A stretch of DNA of 36,385 nt from Thermincola carboxydiphila (GTDB taxonomy: Bacteria; Bacillota; Thermincolia; Thermincolales; UBA2595). The stretch is from NCBI GenBank assembly GCA_016841045.1, contig JAENZX010000036.1:1-36385 (forward strand), read 5' to 3'. A program made the position numbers and the translations under genes. The stretch's first letter is position 1. Every line of letters starts with the position of its first letter. Below the pieces are notes generated by a model that saw only the letters and a program-made list of their open reading frames with translations, was not told where the DNA came from and ran no database searches. Below are positions 29,289 to 36,385 of the stretch, one piece after another.

Positions 29289-30665
29289 ATGAGTGTGTTA
29301 GAAAGATCTATTCCAGAAGAACAAACGAAGCGAGAAGCTGGTGAAAAAGAGTGTTTGATTTGGGATCGTGAGCATGAGTGTATGCCCCGTCCGGCACTCG
29401 AAAAACTCCAGTTGGAGCGCCTGCAAAAGGTAGTGGCGCGCTGTTACGAAAAGGTACCCTTTTACCGTCAGAAAATGGATGCACTTGGAGTACGACCGGA
29501 GGATATTAAAACCCTGGCAGACGTGAGCAAGCTTCCCTTTACTTCCAAGCTTGACCTTCGGGACAATTATCCCTTCGCTATGTTTGCTGAACCTATGAGT
29601 AACGTTGTAGAGCTTCATGCCTCCAGTGGCACAACCGGCAAACCGGTTGTAGGCGGTTATACAAAAAATGACCTGGATCTCTGGTCTGACCTGGCGGCCC
29701 GGGTCTTAACAGCTGCTGGGGTTACTTCAGATGATATCGTACATAACGCCTTCGGTTACGGACTTTTTACTGGAGGCATGGGTTTCCACTATGGGGCAAA
29801 GCGAATTGGAGCTACCATAGTTCCGGCTTCCAGTGGTCAAACCAAACGTCAGGTCATGTTATGGAATGATTTTGGGGCTACAGCATTCTGTTCCACCCCG
29901 TCTTATGCCTGTGTTCTGGCTGAGCAGGTTGAAGAATCAGGGATAAATCCTGTTGCGGATCTTAAGCTCAGGGTTGCATTATTTGGGGCGGAGCCCTGTA
30001 CCCCCCAGATGAGGGCTGAGGTTGAAAAGAAGCTAAACGTAGAAGCCTTCGATACGTATGGCCTCACTGAATTGATGGGCCCGGGAGTTGGCCTGGAGTG
30101 TCCAATTCATGATGGATTACATATTAACGAGGACCATTTCCTGATGGAAACCATTGATCCTGAGACCGGTGAAGTCCTGCCTCCCGGCAGTGAGGGTGAA
30201 CTGGTACTGACATCTTTAACCAGAGAGGCATTCCCCCTGCTTCGTTTCCGCACCCGTGACCGTACCCAGGTAGATCAAGCGCCTTGCGCCTGCGGCCGAA
30301 CCACTGCCCGGCTTCAGAAGATAAACGGCCGCACTGATGATATGTTGATCATCAAAGGAGTTAATGTATTTCCAACTCAAATTGAAACGGTTATCCTTTC
30401 CCTTCCCCAATTTGAGCCCCAGTATGTAATTGTTGTCGATCGGTCCAGCAACTTCCTGGATGATATAGAAGTTATGGTGGAGTGTACTCATGAAGTGCAC
30501 GAGGCTGGCGAAGAAGCCAAGGAGGAAGCCAGGAAGAAACTGGCCCACGAACTGCATCAGATGTTGGGAATAAATACCCGGATTAAAGTGGTAGCCCCGA
30601 AAACCCTAGAGCGCAGCGAAGGTAAGGCCAAGCGGGTTGTCGACTTGCGGGATATGACTAAATAG
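29289..30665 (+). CDS. Phenylacetate-CoA ligase family protein (PaaK-like)
   Basis: 458 residues. PaaK landmarks are YEKVPFYRQKMDALGV, LPFTSKLDLRDNYPF, the ATP loop SSGTTGKPVVGGYT, FGAEPCTPQMRAEVE, YGLTELMGPGVG and the C-terminal KGVNVFPTQIETVIL. Such enzymes activate aryl acids, most often phenylacetate. In this operon it could recapture arylacetates or cinnamate-type acids as CoA esters. GAGGAGG is nine bases before ATG 29289; the ATG at 29280 is too close. It is the second CoA ligase of the operon. The 86-bp gap in front is the longest inside the operon and holds no clear promoter. Confidence 0.93.
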   Translation: MSVLERSIPEEQTKREAGEKECLIWDREHECMPRPALEKLQLERLQKVVARCYEKVPFYRQKMDALGVRPEDIKTLADVSKLPFTSKLDLRDNYPFAMFAEPMSNVVELHASSGTTGKPVVGGYTKNDLDLWSDLAARVLTAAGVTSDDIVHNAFGYGLFTGGMGFHYGAKRIGATIVPASSGQTKRQVMLWNDFGATAFCSTPSYACVLAEQVEESGINPVADLKLRVALFGAEPCTPQMRAEVEKKLNVEAFDTYGLTELMGPGVGLECPIHDGLHINEDHFLMETIDPETGEVLPPGSEGELVLTSLTREAFPLLRFRTRDRTQVDQAPCACGRTTARLQKINGRTDDMLIIKGVNVFPTQIETVILSLPQFEPQYVIVVDRSSNFLDDIEVMVECTHEVHEAGEEAKEEARKKLAHELHQMLGINTRIKVVAPKTLERSEGKAKRVVDLRDMTK

Positions 30666-30680
30666 CGGGGGATGAGGAAA

Positions 30681-32042
30681 ATGAATGTTATGCCACATAG
30701 TGCAACAATGCCACGTATAAGTGTATCCAGCCGGGTAGAGCGCCTTCCGAAGTCATCTTATCAGACCCTTTTGTGTTGGCTGCTTATTGTAGCGTGGTTT
30801 GTGGAAGCTATTGATTTAGGCGGGATGTCATTTTTAATGCCAGTTCTGGGGAAAGCTTTTCATTTAAATCCTAAAACTCTGGGATATCTGGGATCCATTA
30901 GTTTTGCCGGTATGTTTGTTGGTTCCCTCATCTCAGGGAACTTATCTGACAGGTTTGGCAGGAAGAAAATACTCATAGCTTCCATGGCCTTCTGGGGAAC
31001 TGCCGGCCTTTTATTGTCCATAGCATGGTCTATCGAGAGCCTGTTTGTTTTTCGCTTTTTACTGGGTGTGGGGTTAGGGGCTCAGGTGCCTATCGGTATA
31101 ACTATGTTGAGTGAGCTGATTCCCTCCAGCATCCGTGGTAAGTATCTCGCTCTTTATCAGGCATTTTTGCCGGTGGGGGTTGCAGGTGCGGGACTGTTAA
31201 CTTACCTGGTACTGCCAAGGTTTAACTGGCATGGGGTGTTTTTTGTAGAAGCGTTACCAGCTTTATGGCTGTTTGTGCTTTGGAAGTATATGCCCGAGTC
31301 CCCCCGTTGGCTTGAAGCTAAATCAAGATTTACAGAGGCCGACAAAGTTATCGGAGATATAGAGACAAAAGTGCAAAAAAGTACCGGGAAGGAACTGCCT
31401 CCTCCTGTTGAGGTTGTAACTGCAGGTGATTACAGTAAGGAGGCGCCGAAAAAAGGTTTCGGCGAACTGGTTACCAGGGCCTATCTTCCAATAATGGTTA
31501 TGGCTGCACTCTGGCAGGGTTCAACAATGCTGGGCTTTTACGGATTAAATACTTGGTTGAGCGCTTTACTTGTTGCCAAAGGGTTTTCAATAATAAAATC
31601 TACAGGCTTTGTATCTTTAATTGCTCTTGGCGGCTTACCGGCATATTTTTTGGTAACTTACCTGGCAGAGAAAATTGGCAGAAAATGGAACGCGGCATTC
31701 TTTATGATTATGACGGGTGTTGGCGCGTATGTCTGGGGTTCAGCAACTACATTTGCCCTGGTAATTATTCTAGGCTTAATATTCCAATATTTTTACTACG
31801 GTATGGCAATTGCCAATAATGTCTATTTACCGGAATTATGGCCTACCCATCTGCGGGGTACTGGAGTCGGTTTTGGATTATCATGTGGCCGGATCGGTGC
31901 TCTCATAGGGCCGATTCTTCTGGGGTATGTTATGGCCAATTTCGGACCTATGGCAGTTTTCGGAGTTGCTGCAGGCATCATGGTCTTTGGCGGACTTGCA
32001 ATTATAGTATTAGGTCCTGAAACAAAGGGCAGAGTTTTCTAA
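30681..32042 (+). CDS. MFS transporter, aromatic acid:H+ symporter type
   Basis: About 453 residues and 12 predicted membrane segments. The loop 2-3 signature GNLSDRFGRKKILI and PESPRWLEAKSRF after segment 6 are typical of the AAHS and sugar-porter-like branches. An acidic residue stands in segment 1 (WFVEAIDLGGMSFLMPVLGK), in the position of the conserved Asp of aromatic acid transporters. It probably takes up the aromatic or related carboxylate used by the surrounding genes. GGGGGA supports ATG 30681, but 30672 is possible. Confidence 0.87.
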   Translation: MNVMPHSATMPRISVSSRVERLPKSSYQTLLCWLLIVAWFVEAIDLGGMSFLMPVLGKAFHLNPKTLGYLGSISFAGMFVGSLISGNLSDRFGRKKILIASMAFWGTAGLLLSIAWSIESLFVFRFLLGVGLGAQVPIGITMLSELIPSSIRGKYLALYQAFLPVGVAGAGLLTYLVLPRFNWHGVFFVEALPALWLFVLWKYMPESPRWLEAKSRFTEADKVIGDIETKVQKSTGKELPPPVEVVTAGDYSKEAPKKGFGELVTRAYLPIMVMAALWQGSTMLGFYGLNTWLSALLVAKGFSIIKSTGFVSLIALGGLPAYFLVTYLAEKIGRKWNAAFFMIMTGVGAYVWGSATTFALVIILGLIFQYFYYGMAIANNVYLPELWPTHLRGTGVGFGLSCGRIGALIGPILLGYVMANFGPMAVFGVAAGIMVFGGLAIIVLGPETKGRVF

Positions 32043-32077
32043 AAAATTCCAAATTTGTCATTGGGGAGGTTTGTTAT

Positions 32078-33265
32078 ATGTATTCAAAAGCTTTTATACC
32101 TTATGGTGGTTATTACAGTTCTCCTTTTGCCCGCTGGCAGGGGAGTCTGCAAAATGAAAATTCTTTAAAGCTTGGGGCAGCTACTGCCAAGAGATGGCTG
32201 GCATCAAAGAACTTCGAGGCAACAATGTTTGATTACCTATTTGTGGGAAAAACTGTCGGCCAATTGCATACTTTTTACACTGCTCCTTTGGCAGCAGCTC
32301 TGCTAGGTGCAGAGAGAACCACAGGCCTTCACGTTCAACAGGCCTGTTCCACCGGCACCACGAGTGTCAGCCTGGCGGCAGCCGGCTTGGAAATGGGCAA
32401 TTTTAATAACTCATTCTGCCTGATGGTAGACAGGATGTCTAATGGCCCTCATACCATATGGCCTAATTCAAATGGCCCTGGAGGACAAATGGTTTCAGAA
32501 GACTGGATAATGGATAACTTCAATGACCCCCTAGGTAAGTTTCCCATGATTCAGACAGCTGAAAACGTAGTAAAAAAAGCAGGAAACATTACCAAGGAAG
32601 AGTGTGACGCGGTTGCTGCCAGACGGTATGAACAATACCTAGATTCATTGGCTAATGATCGTGAGTTTCAAAAAAGGTATATGTTCGCGATTGAATTTAA
32701 AAAGGGTAAGAAAGCAATAGTGGTGGATGAAGACGAAGGGGTAACCCCTACCACTTTAGACACACTTGTAAAACTGAAACCGGTTATTGACGGTGGTGTG
32801 CACAGCTTTGGCTCACAGACCCACCCCTGTGACGGTAACTGTGGAATTATCGTAACAACCAGGGATAAAGCCCAGGAACTGAGCAGTGATAAGAACATCC
32901 AAATTCAGGTAATATCCTACGGTTATGCCCGAGCAGAAAGGGCCCACATGGCCATGGCAGTGGTTCCGGCAGCTATGATGGCTTTAGAAAAAGCAGGTAT
33001 TGGCGCTGCCGACGTAAAGGCATTTAAGACTCATAATCCATTCGCAGCCAACGATGTACACATGGCCAAGGAAATGGGTATTGATGTAATGAGCTTTAAT
33101 AACTACGGAAGCTCCCTCATCTACGGTCATCCCCAGGCACCTACGGCAGGTAGAGGGATCATCGAGATGATCGAAGAGCTGGTACTGCTTGGCGGGGGCT
33201 ACGGCCTATTTACCGGATGTGCCGCAGGAGACACCGGGGCGGCTTTAGTTATTAAGGTATCCTAA
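32078..33265 (+). CDS. Thiolase family protein (3-oxoacyl-CoA thiolase)
   Basis: 395 residues. The nucleophile is Cys90 in VQQACSTGTTS, and the other catalytic segments are KTHNPFAANDVH, YGHPQAPTAGRG and FTGCAAGDTGAAL with the second Cys. Unlike the thiolase-like protein at 9503 it therefore keeps a working active site. The HNPFA and GHPQAPT variants differ from the NEAFA and GHPIGAS of acetoacetyl-CoA thiolases, which suggests another acyl group. With the next two genes it would convert an enoyl-CoA to acetyl-CoA plus a shorter (perhaps aryl) CoA. GGGGAGG precedes the ATG. Confidence 0.9.
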   Translation: MYSKAFIPYGGYYSSPFARWQGSLQNENSLKLGAATAKRWLASKNFEATMFDYLFVGKTVGQLHTFYTAPLAAALLGAERTTGLHVQQACSTGTTSVSLAAAGLEMGNFNNSFCLMVDRMSNGPHTIWPNSNGPGGQMVSEDWIMDNFNDPLGKFPMIQTAENVVKKAGNITKEECDAVAARRYEQYLDSLANDREFQKRYMFAIEFKKGKKAIVVDEDEGVTPTTLDTLVKLKPVIDGGVHSFGSQTHPCDGNCGIIVTTRDKAQELSSDKNIQIQVISYGYARAERAHMAMAVVPAAMMALEKAGIGAADVKAFKTHNPFAANDVHMAKEMGIDVMSFNNYGSSLIYGHPQAPTAGRGIIEMIEELVLLGGGYGLFTGCAAGDTGAALVIKVS

Positions 33266-33319
33266 TTAAGAATGTTCACTTTGGCGCATCTGATTATTTT
33301 GATAAGGGAGGATATTTAA

Positions 33320-34171
33320 ATGAGCTTTAATAAAGTAGCGGTTATTGGCGGCGCGGGGACAATGGGAATTGGGATTGTGCAGACAGTTGCCCAGGCAGGA
33401 ATTGAAGTGTTATTATTTGAGACCAAAATGGAAGTGGGGGAGAAGGGGAAGGCCAGACTGAATAAAACCCTGCAAAAACTCGTTGAAAAAGGTAAAATAT
33501 CTGAAGAGAAAAAGCAGGATATCATTGATAAGATCGTTTTATGTGACAACTATCAGGATATGGCTGACGTAGATCTGGTTATTGAGGCAGTATATGAGAA
33601 TATTCAACTAAAAAAAGATATTTTCAAGCAGCTTGACGAGATTGTTAAACCTGAGACCATCTTAGCCACTAATACCTCCGCTCTGTCTGTGACAGAAATC
33701 GCCAGTGCCGCAAAAAGACCTGAAAGGGTAATCGGTCTCCATTTCTTTAACCCGGTGCCTGTAATGAAACTGGTAGAATTGGTAATGGGTTTGGCCACCA
33801 GCGAAGAAACTTATCAGGCCGGTGTTGATTTCTGCAAACAAATTGGCAAAGAATCCATCAGGGCCAAAGATACCCCCGGCTTCCTGGTCAACTACCTGCA
33901 GATTCCGCTGCTTGTCGGGGCGGTAGCTGCCTATGAGTCCGGATTAGCTTCGGCAGAGGACATTGATAAAGCCTGCGTGTTAGGGATGAATCACCCCATT
34001 GGCCCCCTCGCGTTGTTAGACCTGATTGGTCTGGATACAGCATTGGACGTATACAACGTCATGTATGAAGGCACACAGGACCTCAGGTTCTGGCCGCGTA
34101 CTTTACTTAATCGGATGGTGCAGGCCGGACACCTGGGCAGGAAGAGCGGCCAGGGTTTCTTCAAATATTAA
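33320..34171 (+). CDS. 3-Hydroxyacyl-CoA dehydrogenase (Hbd/PaaH type)
   Basis: 283 residues, the usual length. The NAD-binding GGAGTMGIGIVQ opens the protein. Catalytic and substrate motifs are TNTSALSVTEIA, GLHFFNPVPVMKLVELV (His with the downstream Glu), DTPGFLVNYL and GMNHPIGPLALLDLIGLD. It oxidises (S)-3-hydroxyacyl-CoA to 3-oxoacyl-CoA with NAD. Preceded by GGGAGGAT. It stands between the thiolase and the crotonase, which together make a full beta-oxidation half-cycle. Confidence 0.95.
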   Translation: MSFNKVAVIGGAGTMGIGIVQTVAQAGIEVLLFETKMEVGEKGKARLNKTLQKLVEKGKISEEKKQDIIDKIVLCDNYQDMADVDLVIEAVYENIQLKKDIFKQLDEIVKPETILATNTSALSVTEIASAAKRPERVIGLHFFNPVPVMKLVELVMGLATSEETYQAGVDFCKQIGKESIRAKDTPGFLVNYLQIPLLVGAVAAYESGLASAEDIDKACVLGMNHPIGPLALLDLIGLDTALDVYNVMYEGTQDLRFWPRTLLNRMVQAGHLGRKSGQGFFKY

Positions 34172-34195
34172 TTACTACTTAAGGAGCGAATAGCT

Positions 34196-34981
34196 ATGGA
34201 TTTTAAAAATCTGCTATGGGAACAAGATGGGCGTGTAGCCATCGTTACTTTTAACCGTCCTAAAGCCATGAACGCTCTTAACGGGGAGACCCTTAACGAA
34301 CTTGAACAGGCTATTAAGAAAATAGAGACTGACAACAGTATTGGTGCCCTTGTATTAACCGGCGCCGGTGAAAAGGCTTTCGTCGGGGGGGCTGATATTG
34401 GCGAACTTAGTGCTCTTGAGAAATCTATGGACGGGGTGGCTATGGCCCGTCGGGGCCAAAACATTTTTGCCTGCTTAGAAGAATTGGGTAAGCCGGTTAT
34501 TGCTGCAATTAATGGTTATGCCTTGGGCGGAGGAATGGAATTGGCATTAGCGTGTGACCTGCGCTTGGTTTCAGATACCGCACGGTTTGGGCTTCCGGAG
34601 ATTAACCTGGGAATTATTCCTGGAAATGGCGGCACTCAACGCCTGGCCCGCCTGGTAGGTAGAGGAATGGCTAAGTATCTCATTTTTAGCGGTCGCCATT
34701 TGACAGCTGCAGAGGCTTTAGATTTGGGAATTGTGGAAAAGGTATACCCGGCGGGGGAACTGCTGGCTGAAGCCAAAAAATTAGCTTCAGAGCTGGCAGA
34801 AAAGGCACCTGTCGCCCTAGCCCTGGCAAAACGGGCAATCAACACCGGCCTTGATACAGATCTGGCTACAGGGTGTAAAATAGAAGCCCATTATTTCGGA
34901 ATAATTGCCGGCACTGAGGATGGCAAAGAAGGTACCAGAGCCTTCTTGGAAAAAAGACCGGCTCGATTTACAGGACGTTAA
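34196..34981 (+). CDS. Enoyl-CoA hydratase (crotonase family)
   Basis: 261 residues. Both hydratase glutamates are present: in YALGGGMELALACD and in PEINLGIIPGNGGTQRLARL, the equivalents of Glu144 and Glu164 of rat crotonase. The oxyanion region reads KAFVGGADIGEL. It should hydrate a 2-enoyl-CoA, for example the product of the dehydratase encoded in the same operon. AAGGAGCG precedes the ATG. A strong terminator downstream marks the end of the operon. Confidence 0.95.
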   Translation: MDFKNLLWEQDGRVAIVTFNRPKAMNALNGETLNELEQAIKKIETDNSIGALVLTGAGEKAFVGGADIGELSALEKSMDGVAMARRGQNIFACLEELGKPVIAAINGYALGGGMELALACDLRLVSDTARFGLPEINLGIIPGNGGTQRLARLVGRGMAKYLIFSGRHLTAAEALDLGIVEKVYPAGELLAEAKKLASELAEKAPVALALAKRAINTGLDTDLATGCKIEAHYFGIIAGTEDGKEGTRAFLEKRPARFTGR

Positions 34982-35277
34982 AAATCGAAAAAGTTAGAAG
35001 TAAACTGTAAGATTTGAGAATTTCTTAGTTATATTAGTTTGTTGGAAAAGGTTCAAAAATGGACTTAGAGTCAAGTAATCTAGAGTCACAAGCGTATCGC
35101 TTGTGGCTCTAATATTTTTGTACACCGGTCACGTTGGTATTACTTCCATGTAAAACCATTACTTGCCTTTTTTCTGCCGGGGGATTATGCTGTAATATGT
35201 GATTAATAATTAACTGAAATTACTTAGCGCTATTTTTCAAAAAGGGAATTTACACTTCGACCCAAGGAGGATATTTA
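34982..35277. other. Intergenic region between the crotonase and thioesterase genes
   Basis: 296 bp holding the operon terminator (35081-35119). TTGGTATTACTTCCATG at about 35134-35150 resembles a half GntR palindrome but lacks the second arm. No convincing promoter was found for the thioesterase gene. Confidence 0.55.
35081..35119 (+). terminator. Terminator of the iorA operon
   Basis: TAGAGTCACAAGCG (35081-35094) pairs with CGCTTGTGGCTCTA (35098-35111), one G-U pair, three-base loop, then ATATTTTTG. Confidence 0.88.
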
Positions 35278-35676
35278 ATGGATACAGTAACTGAGCTAGT
35301 ACAGAAGGTTAAGGAAAACGACAGATTTGCAAGACTTGTAGGAATAAAAATTGAAGAAGCTGCACAGGGATATGCGCGGGTAAGCCTAAAGATTGAGGAT
35401 AAACACCTAAATGGCGTTGATATCACCCATGGCGGAGCAGTTTTTACCCTTGCCGACCTGGCCTTTGCCATAGCTTCCAATTCCCATGACAAGGTTGCTC
35501 TGGCCCTTAGCATGAGTATTAACTTGGTTAAAGCAACCACAGCAGGCAGTCTTCTTACCGCGACTGCCACAGAAGACAACCTAACCAATCGAACAGGTCT
35601 GTACCGTATTGTCGTAAAGGATGAATCTGAGGATTTGGTTGCGGTGGCAGAAGGGTTGGCATATCGAAAAGGGTAA
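35278..35676 (+). CDS. PaaI-type hot-dog thioesterase
   Basis: 132 residues with the PaaI signature NGVDITHGGAVFTLADLAFA, the HGG loop and Asp that support hydrolysis of acyl-CoA, and the C-terminal YRIVVKDESEDLVAVAEGLAYRK. PaaI-type enzymes release hydroxyaryl-acetates or other dead-end acyl groups from CoA and so protect the CoA pool. It has an AAGGAGG and its own upstream region. It lies behind the aromatic operon terminator but is probably related to it in function. Confidence 0.9.
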   Translation: MDTVTELVQKVKENDRFARLVGIKIEEAAQGYARVSLKIEDKHLNGVDITHGGAVFTLADLAFAIASNSHDKVALALSMSINLVKATTAGSLLTATATEDNLTNRTGLYRIVVKDESEDLVAVAEGLAYRKG

Positions 35677-35765
35677 TATCACTCTTCACTATCTCACCTC
35701 CACCCGAATAAATTAGATTATGTGGAAGAACAATAATTGCAGAATCTGATGAACGGGGGGGTCAT

Positions 35766-36385
35766 ATGCTAAGGACTGAAGAGAACTTATCATTATCTAC
35801 GTTTAAAATAGCTGCCACTTATGTTGGGACCGTCGTGGGAGCTGGATTTGCTTCCGGGCAGGAGGTATTACAGTTCTTTGGGATGTTTGGTTTTAACGGT
35901 TTATGGGGTTTACTTCTTACAACAACTTTGTTCGCTGTTTTTGGGTGGGCAGTGCTGGATTTGGGTATGAGACTAAACGCCCGTTCGCACCTGGAGGTTA
36001 TATACTTCGCTGGTGGTAAATGGCTTGGCCGGATAGTGGATTATGTTATAACCTTTTTTCTTTTCGGGGCTCTTACAGCAATGGTAGCAGGTGCAGGGGC
36101 TATTTTTGCAGAGCAGTTTAATTGGCCGTCTTTACTTGGTAGTGTAGTGATGGTTACTTTAACTCTTGTCACCGTTATGATGGGGCTCAACGGGGTGATA
36201 AACTCGATAAGTTTTGTTGTTCCGATTCTTTTAAGCGCAGTTATAGGCATTGGGCTGTGGACTGTATTTTCTTCAGATTTTTTTGCAAATCCTGCAATAG
36301 GCAGTATTCCCATGAAAGCCCCAGTGCCTTACTGGCCTTTTTCAGCTATTGTCTATGTTTCTTATAATCTTGTAATGTCTGTTGC
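35766..36385 (+). CDS. YkvI-type membrane protein, N-terminal part
   Basis: The reading frame is open to the right edge, giving 206 residues without a stop. It starts MLRTEENLSLSTFKIAATYV and has the family motif GTVVGAGFASGQEVLQFFG near residues 21-39, followed by at least six hydrophobic segments. YkvI-like proteins are distant relatives of amino-acid permeases; the substrate is unknown. GGGGGGGTCAT precedes the ATG at 35766. The 89-bp gap behind the thioesterase gene shows no clear terminator. Confidence 0.8.
   Translation, partial: MLRTEENLSLSTFKIAATYVGTVVGAGFASGQEVLQFFGMFGFNGLWGLLLTTTLFAVFGWAVLDLGMRLNARSHLEVIYFAGGKWLGRIVDYVITFFLFGALTAMVAGAGAIFAEQFNWPSLLGSVVMVTLTLVTVMMGLNGVINSISFVVPILLSAVIGIGLWTVFSSDFFANPAIGSIPMKAPVPYWPFSAIVYVSYNLVMSV

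Noticed and set aside
35134-35150. TTGGTATTACTTCCATG as a fourth GntR operator before the thioesterase gene
   Set aside because: Only one arm matches, the spacing to the second arm is wrong, and no sigma-54 promoter is near.
36041-36313. Minus-strand frame at the right edge
   Set aside because: It is the reverse of the YkvI-type membrane protein gene; its apparent hydrophobic and Lys/Thr-rich composition follows from that.

Overview
The window looks like chromosomal DNA from a spore-forming, strictly anaerobic clostridium of the Desulfotomaculum/Pelotomaculum (Peptococcaceae) kind. This is inferred from the cotJABC spore-coat genes at the left edge, the oxygen-sensitive enzymes (indolepyruvate:ferredoxin oxidoreductase, an activator-dependent 2-hydroxyacyl-CoA dehydratase) and the frequent strong AGGAGG ribosome sites. 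The species cannot be named from the sequence. No rRNA, tRNA, CRISPR array, phage or insertion sequence was seen.

Layout. 1-2000 (minus strand): cotJC (partial), cotJB and cotJA, then a DUF4363/DUF421 membrane pair. 2335-4720: a YjbQ protein flanked by short heptamer repeats, a DUF1638 protein, and a convergent aminotransferase sharing a bidirectional terminator. 4928-15809: a TetR regulator, then a plus-strand operon with acyl-CoA dehydrogenase, SDR, two MaoC hydratase subunits, a thiolase-like protein lacking both catalytic cysteines, a DUF35 partner, an acyl-CoA ligase and a TRAP-TAXI importer. 16131-19789: a GntR/FCD regulator, a UbiD decarboxylase with a 49-residue zinc-ribbon partner, and a sigma-54 activator without a sensor domain. 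20038-34981: a second TetR paralogue, then an 11-gene operon for aryl 2-oxo/2-hydroxy acids: IorA, IorB, 2-hydroxyacid dehydrogenase, AMP ligase, activase, two dehydratase subunits, PaaK-type ligase, MFS transporter, thiolase, 3-hydroxyacyl-CoA dehydrogenase and crotonase. 35278-36385: a PaaI-type thioesterase and a partial YkvI-type membrane protein.

The most interesting content is regulatory. Three related intergenic modules (before the acyl-CoA dehydrogenase operon, the gntR gene and ubiD) each hold the dyad TGAACCA-N4-TGGTTCA or a close variant, a conserved GTTAACCGAATT box, a -24/-12 sigma-54 promoter (TGGCAY-N5-TTGC), and, at the expected start site, a TGGNATTACCA palindrome of the FadR/GntR type. 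The sigma-54 activator and the GntR protein encoded between the modules are the obvious candidates to bind the dyad and the palindrome. A second dispersed repeat, about 108 bp and present four times (one copy truncated), carries a -35/-10-like pair with an exact 17-bp spacer, and in three copies a TGAC-N6-RTCA dyad that may be the TetR operator. The window therefore reads as a self-contained catabolic island in which two TetR-terminator-promoter-operon units arose by duplication.

Metabolic inference. Operon 1 plus UbiD takes up an unknown organic acid through TRAP-TAXI, activates it to a CoA thioester and shortens it, possibly by a retro-aldol step like that of steroid side-chain catabolism (Ltp2/ChsH2) instead of thiolysis. 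Operon 2 could convert arylpyruvates either to arylacetyl-CoA (IorAB) or via aryllactate and aryllactyl-CoA to arylacryloyl-CoA, which the last three genes could beta-oxidise to aryl-CoA and acetyl-CoA. Substrates are not determined.
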